From NCBI GenBank assembly GCA_029860075.1, contig JAOUBX010000008.1, positions 35,196-99,195 of the forward strand: a stretch of DNA of 64,000 nucleotides. Reading direction: 5' to 3'. The number at the start of each line of letters is the position of its first letter. The first letter of the stretch is position 1. The notes beneath the pieces were generated by a model that had not been told where the DNA came from, made no database searches, and saw only the letters and a program-made list of their open reading frames with translations. This DNA is from Deltaproteobacteria bacterium (GTDB lineage Bacteria > Desulfobacterota > JADFVX01). This document shows positions 45,631-53,756 of this stretch, in pieces. Position numbers and translations under genes: made by a program.

Positions 45631-46626
45631 TTAAGGAACTTCCACTGCGTCGAAGATCTTCCTGATTACATCTTCAGGACTAACTTCTTCAGCTTCCGCC
45701 TCGTAACTCAAAATAACCCTGTGTCTCAGGATATCGAGAGCAATGGCCTTAATATCTTCAGGCGTAACAAATCCCCGGTGCTTCATGAATGCATTAGCCA
45801 TAGCCGCTCTGGCAAGGAATATGGAAGCCCTGGGGGATGCCCCGTATTCAATGAGATCTTTAATATCTGCCAGGCCATACTCTTCAGGGCGCCTGCTTGC
45901 CGAAACGAGGTTAACAATATACGTTTTTATTTTATCGTCAACGTAAATCCTGTTAACAACTTCCCTGGCAGCAATAATGTCATCGGTGGTGGTCACCTTT
46001 TCTACGGCAAGTTTTGTGCCTGCAATATTGCGGGTAATAATCTCTTTCTCTTCATCTTTAGCGGGATAAGTGACCTGCAGTTTGAACATGAAACGGTCAA
46101 CCTGGGCCTCGGGAAGCGGGTAAGTTCCTTCCTGTTCTATGGGATTTTGGGTAGCAAGAACGAGAAAGGCGTCGGCAAGAGGGAATGTTTCATCGCCGAT
46201 GGTCACCTGTTTTTCCTGCATTGCTTCCAGCAGTGCGCTCTGAACCTTGGCAGGCGCCCTGTTGATTTCGTCGGCAAGAACGATATTGGAAAAGATGGGC
46301 CCCCTCTTTACAGAAAAGCTGCCGTCTTTCTGATTATAAATTTCCGTCCCTACCAGATCGGCAGGGAGCAGGTCGGGTGTAAACTGTATCCTGTTGAAGT
46401 CAGCATGGACGGCATCGGACAAGGTGTTAATGGTCAGTGTTTTTGCCAGGCCCGGAATCCCTTCCACAAGGATATGGCCACCTGTGAGAAAGCCCATGAG
46501 GAGCCTTTCCACGAAGTTCTTCTGACCGATAATTACTTTTCCTACTTCACCAAGAATGTCGTCAACAAAACGACTTTTTTCTACAACTTCCCTGTTTAAC
46601 TGTTCCAGGTTAACTGTTTCTGACAC
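45631..46626 (-). CDS. moxR: MoxR-family AAA+ ATPase
   Basis: A 331-residue AAA+ ATPase. Walker A VEGIPGLAKT, Walker B VLADEINRAP, sensor 1 LATQNPIEQEGTYPLPEAQVDRF, and a C-terminal lid. MoxR proteins act as chaperone-like ATPases that work with VWA proteins on enzyme maturation and envelope stress. GTG 46626 has AAGGAGAG upstream and lies inside the end of rpoH (31-base overlap), so translation is coupled to sigma-32. Confidence 0.93.
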   Translation of the reverse strand: MSETVNLEQLNREVVEKSRFVDDILGEVGKVIIGQKNFVERLLMGFLTGGHILVEGIPGLAKTLTINTLSDAVHADFNRIQFTPDLLPADLVGTEIYNQKDGSFSVKRGPIFSNIVLADEINRAPAKVQSALLEAMQEKQVTIGDETFPLADAFLVLATQNPIEQEGTYPLPEAQVDRFMFKLQVTYPAKDEEKEIITRNIAGTKLAVEKVTTTDDIIAAREVVNRIYVDDKIKTYIVNLVSASRRPEEYGLADIKDLIEYGASPRASIFLARAAMANAFMKHRGFVTPEDIKAIALDILRHRVILSYEAEAEEVSPEDVIRKIFDAVEVP

Positions 46627-47435
46627 AGGCTCTCCTTAAGGTTCTTTTTTATCCTTGCTTCAAGCTGCCTTGCCCTCTCCCTGGAAACACCGAGATGATC
46701 GCCTACTTCCTGGAGCGTCATCGGTTCATCGGCCATTAGCCTTTTTTCTATAATAAACCGGTCTCGCTCCTTCATGGAAGAAACGACATCAGCCACGTCT
46801 TTTTTTATGACGGCTTTTTCCTGGGCATCGGCAACGATTTCTTCCTGATTTGCCTTGTTGCAGGGGAGAAGGTCCATATGGGTCGTCGTTCCTTCATCAT
46901 CGATTGTCGAATCAAGAGAAAAGTCCCTGGCGCTCATCCTGAGATCCATCTCCTCAACATCACCTTCTCTTACGTCGAGGCTCTCGGCAATGGCCTTGTA
47001 GTCATCACCACGGGCCAGCTTTTCCTTGGCCTGGTTCAGCTTGTAGAAAAGTTTTTTCTGGGCCTGCGTCGTCCCGATTTTAACAAGGCTCCAGTTTTTA
47101 ATGATGAATTCCTGGATATAGGCCTTAATCCACCAGACGGCATAAGTGAGAAGACGATAGCCCTTATGGGGATTGAATTTCTTTACCGCCATAAGAAGGC
47201 CGATATTGCCTTCCTGAACCAGGTCCATCAGCTTGAGTCCGTAATTTCTGTATTCGTTAGCGATTTTTACGACAAAACGGAGATTTGAAGTGGCAAGCCT
47301 TTCAGCCGCTTCCCTGTCGCCATATTCGCGCAGGCGGACAGCCAGGTCAAACTCCTCTTCCTGTGTAAGAAGAGGGTACCTGTTTATTTCATTCATGTAG
47401 AGAGTTATGTCATTTGTTCTGGTTAATGCGTACAT
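46596..47435 (-). CDS. rpoH: sigma-32-type heat-shock sigma factor
   Basis: A 279-residue sigma factor of the RpoH group: N-terminal region 1.2 (ITLYMNEINRYPLLTQEEE), region 2 (NLRFVVKIANEYRNYG, LMDLVQEGNIGLLMAVKKF, YAVWWIKAYIQ), the sigma-32-specific segment after region 2, and region 4 helix-turn-helix (MTLQEVGDHLGVSRERARQLE). It directs RNA polymerase to heat-shock promoters. GGAGG lies well placed before ATG 47435. Upstream are a sigma-70 promoter (47501-47529) and a perfect CIRCE element (47473-47499). It is the first gene of the moxR-bat unit. Confidence 0.93.
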   Translation of the reverse strand: MYALTRTNDITLYMNEINRYPLLTQEEEFDLAVRLREYGDREAAERLATSNLRFVVKIANEYRNYGLKLMDLVQEGNIGLLMAVKKFNPHKGYRLLTYAVWWIKAYIQEFIIKNWSLVKIGTTQAQKKLFYKLNQAKEKLARGDDYKAIAESLDVREGDVEEMDLRMSARDFSLDSTIDDEGTTTHMDLLPCNKANQEEIVADAQEKAVIKKDVADVVSSMKERDRFIIEKRLMADEPMTLQEVGDHLGVSRERARQLEARIKKNLKESLCQKQLTWNS

Positions 47436-47472
47436 CTCTATCCTCCACCATTCTCAAAACTTTAGTCCGCTA

Positions 47473-47499
47473 TTAGCACTCTAATGCTGTGAGTGCTAA
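47473..47499. promoter_or_regulatory. CIRCE element (HrcA operator)
   Basis: TTAGCACTC (47473-47481), nine bases, GAGTGCTAA (47491-47499): an exact match to the CIRCE consensus. It lies just downstream of the -10 box of the rpoH promoter, covering the expected start site, the normal position for HrcA repression. It ends 38 bases from the rpoH start codon. Confidence 0.95.
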
Positions 47500-47500
47500 T

Positions 47501-47529
47501 AATATAAACATTATCTCTTTAAAATGCAA
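47501..47529 (-). promoter_or_regulatory. sigma-70-type promoter of the rpoH-moxR-bat operon
   Basis: On the - strand TTGCAT (47529-47524), 17 bases, TATATT (47506-47501). The -10 box is directly next to the CIRCE element, so HrcA binding would block initiation. Confidence 0.7.
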
Positions 47530-47653
47530 TAGTTAGCACAATTTTTTTTATCTTTTTGCACTTCCTTTGACAGGGGACTTTAAAAAAAGTTCAAACAGAC
47601 AGGGGTTTATTGTAAAAAATTATTTCTGCCGTCATGAAACTTCTTTAAAGCAG

Positions 47654-47682
47654 TTGACCTCTTTTTATAATAAGTTTACAGT
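47654..47682 (+). promoter_or_regulatory. possible promoter for the HtrA-like gene
   Basis: TTGACC (47654-47659), 17 bases, TACAGT (47677-47682), 27 bases before ATG 47710. It is divergent to the rpoH promoter. The -10 is weak, so confidence is low; a sigma-32 promoter could also be present but was not recognised. Confidence 0.35.
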
Positions 47683-47709
47683 AAATAAAAAAACTATCGG
47701 GGCCTGACA

Positions 47710-49230
47710 ATGACACTAGTATCAATTATGAAAAATTCGCCAGGGAAAAAAAGGTTAAATCTTATCATCCTCTCCATCTTAATTTACTGGGGAGCGCTCA
47801 CTTCTTATTGTGAAGCCATTGTGCCGGGCGACGACAAGATAAGAAAGAAGATCGTCAAGATCTACGCTTCCCAAAGCAGTCCTGACTATCTCAACCCCTG
47901 GAGGTCGGGAGCGGCAACACAGGTCAGCGGTTCGGGCTGCATCGTGGAAGGCAACAGGATCCTTACCAACGCCCACGTCGTTGCAAACAGTACCTACCTG
48001 GAAGTAAGACTCCACGGCAGTTCCAAAAGATACAAGGCAAAAGCCTTAAAAGTCGCCCATGAAGTCGACATTGCGCTGCTGGAAGTGGAGGATGAATCCA
48101 TATTTGCAGGCATCAGTCCCCTCAAACTGGGCAAACTCCCCGAGGCACAGCAGGAAGTTCTCGTCTACGGATTTCCTATCGGCGGCGATTCTCTCAGCAT
48201 CACCAAAGGGATTCTTTCACGGATAGAGCACCAGAGTTATGTACATAGCGGGGACTATTTTCTGGCCGGTCAGATTGATGCAGCCATCAATCCCGGCAAT
48301 AGCGGCGGCCCTGTCATTGTAGACGGTAAAATTGCCGGCATCGTCATGCAGTCATATAGCCCGCTTCACTCGGAAAACCTTGGCTATATGGTGCCGGCCC
48401 CCGTGATCCGGCATTTTTTCGAAGATCTGGAAGATGGTGAATATGAGGGCTTTCCAGCGCTCGGCCTTCACACGCAAAACATTGAAAATCCGGCAATGAA
48501 AGAGAAATACAGCATGAACAAAAACAGGACCGGCGTTGTCATAAACCACATCTACTTCAAATCACCGGCACAGGGAAGGCTGAAAGTTAACGACATCGTC
48601 ATGGCCGTAGACGGGCATGCCATAGCCGACGACGGCACGGTAGAATTCAGGCCCGGAGAGAGGACTTTCTACTCCTACTTCATAGAAATGCATCAAATGA
48701 ATGAAAAGGTAGAAGTGGATATACTTAGAAAGGGAAAAATAAAAAAATTCACATTTAAGCTGAGAAATGAGAAAGACGACCTTATGCTCGTGCGAAACAT
48801 GAAGGAAAAAAATCTTCCCAGGTACTTTGTTTTCGGCGGCATCGTTTTTACCCCTCTTACAAAGAACCTGGTTCAGCAATGGGGAAGAGGATGGCGGCGC
48901 CGCGTTGATGAAGAACTGCTCTATGAAATTTCAAACTGGCCGAGCAAAGAAAAAAAAGAGGTCGTTGTTGCCCTCAAGGTACTTGCAGCCGATCTGAACA
49001 GGGGCTATCACAAAATCAGGAATTGGGCAGTGGAAGAAGTGAATGGAAAGAAATTCGCTAATTTCGATGAATTCATAAATATCATTTCCCGTGAAAAGGA
49101 ACCCTTCATTGAATTTAAAAACCGCAAGGGATACCGGATAGTCATAGACAGGCTAAAAGCAGGAAAGGATAAGGAAAGTATCCTGAAAACCTATCGTATC
49201 AAGGAAGACCGCTCACCGGATCTGAAATAA
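47710..49230 (+). CDS. HtrA/Deg-like serine protease with PDZ domain
   Basis: A 506-residue exported trypsin-like protease. N-terminal signal-like helix (LNLIILSILIYWGALTSY), then the catalytic domain with His89 in TNAHVV, Asp120 in EVDIALLEV and Ser198 in NPGNSGGPV. A PDZ domain at about 260-350 (GVVINHIYFKSPAQGRLKVNDIVMAVDGH) and a second, PDZ-like C-terminal part with a long insertion follow. The plan resembles the plant-type Deg9/DegP-like group rather than classical DegP. It is divergent to rpoH, and degradation of misfolded envelope proteins would fit that context. An alternative start is ATG 47728. Confidence 0.9.
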   Translation: MTLVSIMKNSPGKKRLNLIILSILIYWGALTSYCEAIVPGDDKIRKKIVKIYASQSSPDYLNPWRSGAATQVSGSGCIVEGNRILTNAHVVANSTYLEVRLHGSSKRYKAKALKVAHEVDIALLEVEDESIFAGISPLKLGKLPEAQQEVLVYGFPIGGDSLSITKGILSRIEHQSYVHSGDYFLAGQIDAAINPGNSGGPVIVDGKIAGIVMQSYSPLHSENLGYMVPAPVIRHFFEDLEDGEYEGFPALGLHTQNIENPAMKEKYSMNKNRTGVVINHIYFKSPAQGRLKVNDIVMAVDGHAIADDGTVEFRPGERTFYSYFIEMHQMNEKVEVDILRKGKIKKFTFKLRNEKDDLMLVRNMKEKNLPRYFVFGGIVFTPLTKNLVQQWGRGWRRRVDEELLYEISNWPSKEKKEVVVALKVLAADLNRGYHKIRNWAVEEVNGKKFANFDEFINIISREKEPFIEFKNRKGYRIVIDRLKAGKDKESILKTYRIKEDRSPDLK

Positions 49231-49366
49231 AAAATCAAATAGAAATATTCAGCAAGGCCTCCGCAGGCAACGGGCTATTTTCGTGAAAAATACGCTTCCT
49301 CCCTCTTTCGGCAAGCCACGGGAAGGACTCCCCCTGCAAACGACAATGATGAAAACACAGTTAATC

Positions 49367-49403
49367 TTGACAAAGCGTTATTCCCGGCTGTATATTACGC
49401 TTT
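49367..49403 (+). promoter_or_regulatory. modE promoter inside an inverted repeat (probable ModE operator)
   Basis: TTGACA (49367-49372), 18 bases, TATATT (49391-49396). An inverted repeat AAAGCGTTAT (49372-49381) and ATTACGCTTT (49394-49403) matches at nine of ten positions around a 12-base centre and covers the -10 and spacer. The GCGTTAT half-site is reminiscent of known ModE boxes (TATATAACG). The position suggests negative autoregulation by molybdate-loaded ModE. Confidence 0.6.
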
Positions 49404-49407
49404 AGTT

Positions 49408-49812
49408 ATGGAAAGGTCGAAACCGAGAAAAAAACCATCAAAGAGAATTTCAACGGAGAAATCACCGGGGGAAGGGGGCCTCTCTCTTCGTGCCAGAATA
49501 TGGTTCGACATGGACGGCGAGACCTTTATTGCGCCGGGAAGAGCTACCCTGCTCGAAAGGATAGACCGGTACGGCTCCATCAGCAAGGCTGCAAAATCGA
49601 TGGAAATGTCCTACCGCCATGCATGGCTCCTGGTTGATGATATGAACAGGAAAGCAATATCACCTCTTGTTGAAAGAGTATCCGGTGGTAAAGGGGGCGG
49701 AGGAACGGTATTGACGGTGGAAGGAAAAAAGACCCTTGAAAGGTTTGAAAAGCTGCAAGGGAAAATAAGGAATTTTGTCGAAGAAGTGGCGAAAGAAAAC
49801 GGCATGCTTTAA
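49408..49812 (+). CDS. modE: ModE-like molybdenum-responsive transcription regulator
   Basis: A 134-residue protein with the ModE-type N-terminal winged helix: LSLRARIWFDMDGETFI, LLERIDRYGSISKAAKSMEMSYRHAW and VSGGKGGGGTVLT. It lacks the C-terminal molybdate-binding Mop domains; these are carried by the separate next gene. A lysine/arginine-rich extension of about 25 residues precedes the domain. ATG 49408 is the only upstream start available in frame, yet it lies about five bases after the expected transcription start, so translation would be leaderless or nearly so. First gene of the modABC unit. Confidence 0.85.
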   Translation: MERSKPRKKPSKRISTEKSPGEGGLSLRARIWFDMDGETFIAPGRATLLERIDRYGSISKAAKSMEMSYRHAWLLVDDMNRKAISPLVERVSGGKGGGGTVLTVEGKKTLERFEKLQGKIRNFVEEVAKENGML

Positions 49813-49833
49813 AAATGTTTCCGGTCCGTTATT

Positions 49834-50247
49834 ATGAATCTTAAAAATAAACTTCCTTCAACTATAAAAGAAGTAAAAAAGGGAAAACTCAACGCCCACG
49901 TCTCTCTCGAATGGAAGGATATTCCCTTGAGCGTTATTATCACCTCTGCCTCTGCCGATGAAATGGGTCTTGTCCGGGGAGACCGGGTGGACGCACTTTT
50001 CAAGGCCTCTGACGTTATTCTGGCCAGGGGGCTTTCGGGTCAGTTAAGCGCCAGAAATGTTTTTAGCGGGAAGATTGTAGAGCTTAAAAAAAGCTTCCCC
50101 CTGGCTATGGTTGATATCAATGCGTCAGGCTGCATGGTGTGTGCTGAAATCACCCTCTCTTCACTGGAAGCAATGGGATTGAAGGAAGGGGAGGATGTGG
50201 ATGTAGTAATTAAATCGTCTGAGCTTATTTTGGCAAAGGCACTATAG
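49834..50247 (+). CDS. molbindin-type protein with two Mop (TOBE) domains
   Basis: A 137-residue protein with two tandem Mop domains, about 15-70 (LSVIITSASADEMGLVRGD, LFKASDVILARG) and 73-137 (CMVCAEITLSSLEAMGLKEG, IKSSELILAKAL). Such proteins bind molybdate or tungstate oxyanions. Together with the Mop-less regulator at 49408 it looks like a split ModE: DNA-binding part and sensor part in two genes. It could also be a storage molbindin. It lies 21 bases after modE with no strong ribosome-binding site, suggesting coupling. Confidence 0.85.
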   Translation: MNLKNKLPSTIKEVKKGKLNAHVSLEWKDIPLSVIITSASADEMGLVRGDRVDALFKASDVILARGLSGQLSARNVFSGKIVELKKSFPLAMVDINASGCMVCAEITLSSLEAMGLKEGEDVDVVIKSSELILAKAL

Positions 50248-50339
50248 TGACAGGTGGTATTGCGCTCAGGTTGTACTTTTTTTAACTTTCTTTGTGTCCT
50301 TGGCGCCTTGACGTAAAATAAAAAAATTAGAGAAACAAC

Positions 50340-51116
50340 ATGACATCGAACAAATATCTCCATAAACTATGTCTCACCCTCTCCTTATCTTTGGCTTTAT
50401 TCATCTCCACTGCAGAGGGGGCAGAAAAAACCCTAAACATCGCCGCCGCATCAAATCTCACTTACGTCATGCCTGAAATAGTGAAGGTATTCGAGAAAAC
50501 GCACAAAGGCATAAAGACAAAACTCTCTCTCGCCTCATCGGGCAGCATCTATTCGCAGATAATTAACGGCGCGCCCTATGATGTCTTTCTTTCGGCCGAC
50601 GAACTGAGGCCGTCACTGCTTTATAAAGAGGGCAAGACCATTGGAAAACCTTTTACCTATGCCACAGGCAAGCTTGTTCTCTGGACGGGAAAAAAAATGA
50701 CTCTTGTAGAAGGACTTTTTGTTCTCTCTTCACCGAAGGTAAAGCGGGTGGCCATTGCCAATCCGAGACATGCGCCCTATGGGGAGGCTGCAAAAAAGAC
50801 TCTCATCGATGCGGGCCTGTGGGAGGTGATTCAATCCAAACTGATCTATGGTGAAAACATTGGACAGGCGGCGCACTTTGTCAGTTCCGGTTCAGCAGAT
50901 GTGGGGGTCATTGCCGAATCGATGCTTAAATCGCCCGTCATGGCATCAGGCACAAGCTATCTATTGCCCGAGGGAAGTTACGATCCAATCACACAATACG
51001 GCGTTGTCATTAAAAACAAAAGGGGAAACCGTGAGAGGGCTCAATTATTCCGCAAGTACCTGAAATCTGATATAGCACAAGCTATCTTTAAAGACTATGG
51101 CTACGGAGTGGAGTAG
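50340..51116 (+). CDS. modA: molybdate ABC transporter, periplasmic binding protein
   Basis: A 258-residue binding protein with signal peptide (CLTLSLSLALFISTAEG). ModA marks: LNIAAASNLTYVMPEI, SLASSGSIYSQIINGAPYDVFLSAD, YATGKLVLWTG, VAIANPRHAPYGEAAKKTL and GSADVGVIAESM. It captures molybdate for ModBC. It is separated by about 90 bases from the molbindin gene; that gap contains a sequence (CTTTGTGTCCTTGGCGCC) reminiscent of a dispersed intergenic motif. The stop overlaps the modB GTG by one base. Confidence 0.93.
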   Translation: MTSNKYLHKLCLTLSLSLALFISTAEGAEKTLNIAAASNLTYVMPEIVKVFEKTHKGIKTKLSLASSGSIYSQIINGAPYDVFLSADELRPSLLYKEGKTIGKPFTYATGKLVLWTGKKMTLVEGLFVLSSPKVKRVAIANPRHAPYGEAAKKTLIDAGLWEVIQSKLIYGENIGQAAHFVSSGSADVGVIAESMLKSPVMASGTSYLLPEGSYDPITQYGVVIKNKRGNRERAQLFRKYLKSDIAQAIFKDYGYGVE

Positions 51117-51784
51117 TGCAGGATTTCAGTCCCATATTTCTCTCTATCAAGCTCTCATTCGTTACGACCCTCTTTCTCTTTGCTTTCGGTATCCCCTTTT
51201 CCTACTGGCTTTCAGTGACGAAAAACAAGCTAAAACCCGCCCTGGAAGCAATAATTGCGCTCCCCATCGTCCTGCCACCGACAGTGCTGGGCTTTTACAT
51301 TCTTCTTGCTATTGGCAGTAACGGGCCTTTTGGTAAACTCTACGAATCAATTTTCGACAGCCAGCTTGCCTTTTCTTTTACAGGCCTTGTGGTGGGGTCG
51401 TTTTTTTACTCCTTTCCCTTTGCCGTCCAACCCATTCAGTCAGCCTTTGAGTCCATCGACAAAAAACTCATTGAAGCGTCATGGACACTGGGCAAGTCGC
51501 AATTTGAAACCTTCCGGCGTATCATTTTACCTCTTTCAAGAAAGGGTCTCATTACAGGCGGCGTCCTCTCTTTTGCCCACACTATGGGTGAGTTCGGCGT
51601 CGTTCTTATGGTGGGGGGGAATATTCCCGGCGTCACAAAAGTAGCCTCCATTGCCATCTATGATGAAGTGCAGGCCCTTAATTATAGAGGGGCAAACATC
51701 TACTCTCTCATACTGCTCCTTATTTCCTTCTCCGTCCTTCTTATGGTTTATGTTTTTAACCGTCAAACAGTGAGGGCGCTATGA
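51116..51784 (+). CDS. modB: molybdate ABC transporter, permease
   Basis: A 222-residue inner-membrane permease with about five helices. The binding-protein-dependent permease signature is visible as EASWTLGKSQFETFRRIILPLS followed by GLITGGVLSFAHTMGEFGVVLMVGG. The GTG start overlaps the modA stop (GTAGTG context), and the 3' end overlaps modC by four bases. Length and motifs are normal for ModB. Confidence 0.94.
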   Translation: MQDFSPIFLSIKLSFVTTLFLFAFGIPFSYWLSVTKNKLKPALEAIIALPIVLPPTVLGFYILLAIGSNGPFGKLYESIFDSQLAFSFTGLVVGSFFYSFPFAVQPIQSAFESIDKKLIEASWTLGKSQFETFRRIILPLSRKGLITGGVLSFAHTMGEFGVVLMVGGNIPGVTKVASIAIYDEVQALNYRGANIYSLILLLISFSVLLMVYVFNRQTVRAL

Positions 51785-52662
51785 GTTGCTTCGAAGCTTC
51801 TTTCAGGAAAACCTTTCATGGAAAAAAGGGGGAAGAATTCTCTCTCGATCTCGATTTCACCCTGCCTGAAGGCAAAATTACAGTCATCTTCGGGCCCTCA
51901 GGTTCAGGCAAGTCAACCATACTGAGACTTATTGCCGGACTTGATGCAGCCAATGGGGGGGTATTCAAATCAGCAGGGGAAACATGGTTTAATGCTGAAA
52001 AGGGAATAAACCTTGCGCCACAGGAGAGACAGACAGGCTTTCTCTTCCAGGATCTTGCCCTTTTTCCGCACCTCACCGTTGAAGGAAATATGAGTTATGC
52101 TATAGAAAAAAAGAGCGAAAAGCTCAGAATAAAAGCGCTTTTAGAAATGACGGAACTGACGGGTCTGGAGCACCGTTATCCCCATGAGCTTTCAGGAGGG
52201 CAGCAACAGCGCCTTGCCCTGGCAAGGTCCATCGCCGGAGAACCGAAGCTGCTCCTTCTCGATGAACCCTTCTCGGCTCTCGACAGGTCTGTAAAAAAAC
52301 GTATCCACGAAGAATTCCTCAAGTTCCATGACCGTTTCGGCTTTACGGCCCTCATGGTAACCCACGACATATCCGAGGCCTACCGCCTTGCCGAGCATGC
52401 CATAATTTTGAAGGAAGGGAAAAAGGTTAAGGAAGGTACACCGGAAGAGGTCTTTCTGGGAAAGACCCTGAGTACAAGAATCCAGATCCCCGTCAAGGTG
52501 ATTGAAATGGAGTCCGACGAGATTCACACCCTCCTTACCGTAGAGGAAGGAAGAAGGACCTTCCGCGTCTTCGTCGATAACGATGAGGCAAAAAAAATCA
52601 CCATCGGCGATGAAGTCATCGTCGCCGCCAAAGCATCGGAAGCGCTGGTTTTCAAGGTGTAA
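51781..52662 (+). CDS. modC: molybdate ABC transporter, ATPase
   Basis: A 293-residue ATPase: Walker A FGPSGSGKST, Q-loop, signature LSGGQQQRLALARS, Walker B LLLLDEPFSALD, H-loop MVTHD. A shortened C-terminal region (about 235-293) takes the place of the full Mop/TOBE domain. It energises molybdate import and lies at the end of the operon. The gap 52663-52949 contains no convincing gene, only motifs such as GTCATTTCGAACG that look like dispersed intergenic sequence. Confidence 0.94.
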   Translation: MSCFEASFRKTFHGKKGEEFSLDLDFTLPEGKITVIFGPSGSGKSTILRLIAGLDAANGGVFKSAGETWFNAEKGINLAPQERQTGFLFQDLALFPHLTVEGNMSYAIEKKSEKLRIKALLEMTELTGLEHRYPHELSGGQQQRLALARSIAGEPKLLLLDEPFSALDRSVKKRIHEEFLKFHDRFGFTALMVTHDISEAYRLAEHAIILKEGKKVKEGTPEEVFLGKTLSTRIQIPVKVIEMESDEIHTLLTVEEGRRTFRVFVDNDEAKKITIGDEVIVAAKASEALVFKV

Positions 52663-52949
52663 AACACCACAATTTGTCATTTCGAACGTACGTGAGAAAT
52701 CTTGATTTAATAACTGAAGGTTTGCCACAGAATTCGCTGAAGGTCACAGAAAAATCTATAGAACAGGGATATCACAGATTTTACGGATCAACAGGGATTT
52801 TCAATCTTTTACTAAAAAATGTGAGATTCCGTTCCGCACCTTCCACATTTACAAAAACTATCTATATTAAATCGCAGGCACTTTAATTGTTCTGCAATAA
52901 TTCAGAAAAAGGGAGGAAAGAAGATTAGTGGATTTACCCGGATACCCTT

Positions 52950-53399
52950 TTAAGTTCCCGGCACAATTTTTCCGTTAAATGGACGCCCATGACCATTTGT
53001 TCCATAAACAGAGCATTCATTACCTATAAAAGGAATACCTGATTTTGATGCACTTTCCAGATACTCACTTTGATAAAAGTTTAAAGTAACTTTATCCGAA
53101 GCATCTCTTCCATATGTCCTAATAGAGTCGGATTTAACGGATGTTTTACCTTTTTCAATGTGCTGAAACTCATAGGCATTTGTTTTTGATACGCTCCCGT
53201 TTATTAACAGTTCAACGGTTACTGCAAGATGATAGACATCACAAATCCTACCCTTTTCTCTGACTTGAACTGAATAATTATAATAGTGGTAGTTAGCCGT
53301 ATCTTCTTCATTAATAATCGATATTTCCACCTCTGCCTCATCTCCGGCACAACCAATCATGAAAGAGAAGCAAAAAAATAACAATAAGTAAACTTTCAC
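52950..53399 (-). CDS. predicted lipoprotein, unknown function
   Basis: A 149-residue protein with a lipoprotein signal peptide (YLLLFFCFSFMIGC, lipid on Cys17). The mature part looks like a single beta-rich domain (YYNYSVQVREKGRICDVY, VTLNFYQSEYLES) with two further cysteines that could form a disulfide. No family recognised. It stands alone on the - strand after the mod operon. The upstream gap 53400-53756 shows no full gene. Confidence 0.65.
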   Translation of the reverse strand: MKVYLLLFFCFSFMIGCAGDEAEVEISIINEEDTANYHYYNYSVQVREKGRICDVYHLAVTVELLINGSVSKTNAYEFQHIEKGKTSVKSDSIRTYGRDASDKVTLNFYQSEYLESASKSGIPFIGNECSVYGTNGHGRPFNGKIVPGT

Positions 53400-53756
53400 G
53401 GACCCTCCAAATTGCAGTTTTTTATAAATTACTAATCAAGGTAAATCTGTGTCTAAATAAACACGATGGGGACAAAATACACACACTTTTTAACATCAAT
53501 CATGAAAGCATATAGCCCCGGAAGAAAAACCGGGGATGCGAGAAAGTCAGTAAATCCAAAGCCTTTACAGCACATCACCATAATCTGTTTCCTCTTTTAG
53601 CCTTTCAATCAACAACCTGGCAGCCATATCATGCAACTGATGTGCCTTCTATCAAATTTCTTTACAAACAAATGTGACTGAGGTATAAAAAAAGTTCGGC
53701 AGGGCCGGTATTGCTTACAAATATTTTGAGACAATAAATCACAATGAGAGAATAAA

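Noticed and set aside
52674..52886. Open frame of 70 residues after modC
   Set aside because: Sequence looks like dispersed intergenic motifs, no ribosome-binding site, no recognisable domain.
53685..53735. Possible sigma-54 promoter before the TPR gene at 53757
   Set aside because: GGCAG and TTGC are present but the spacing is eight rather than five bases.
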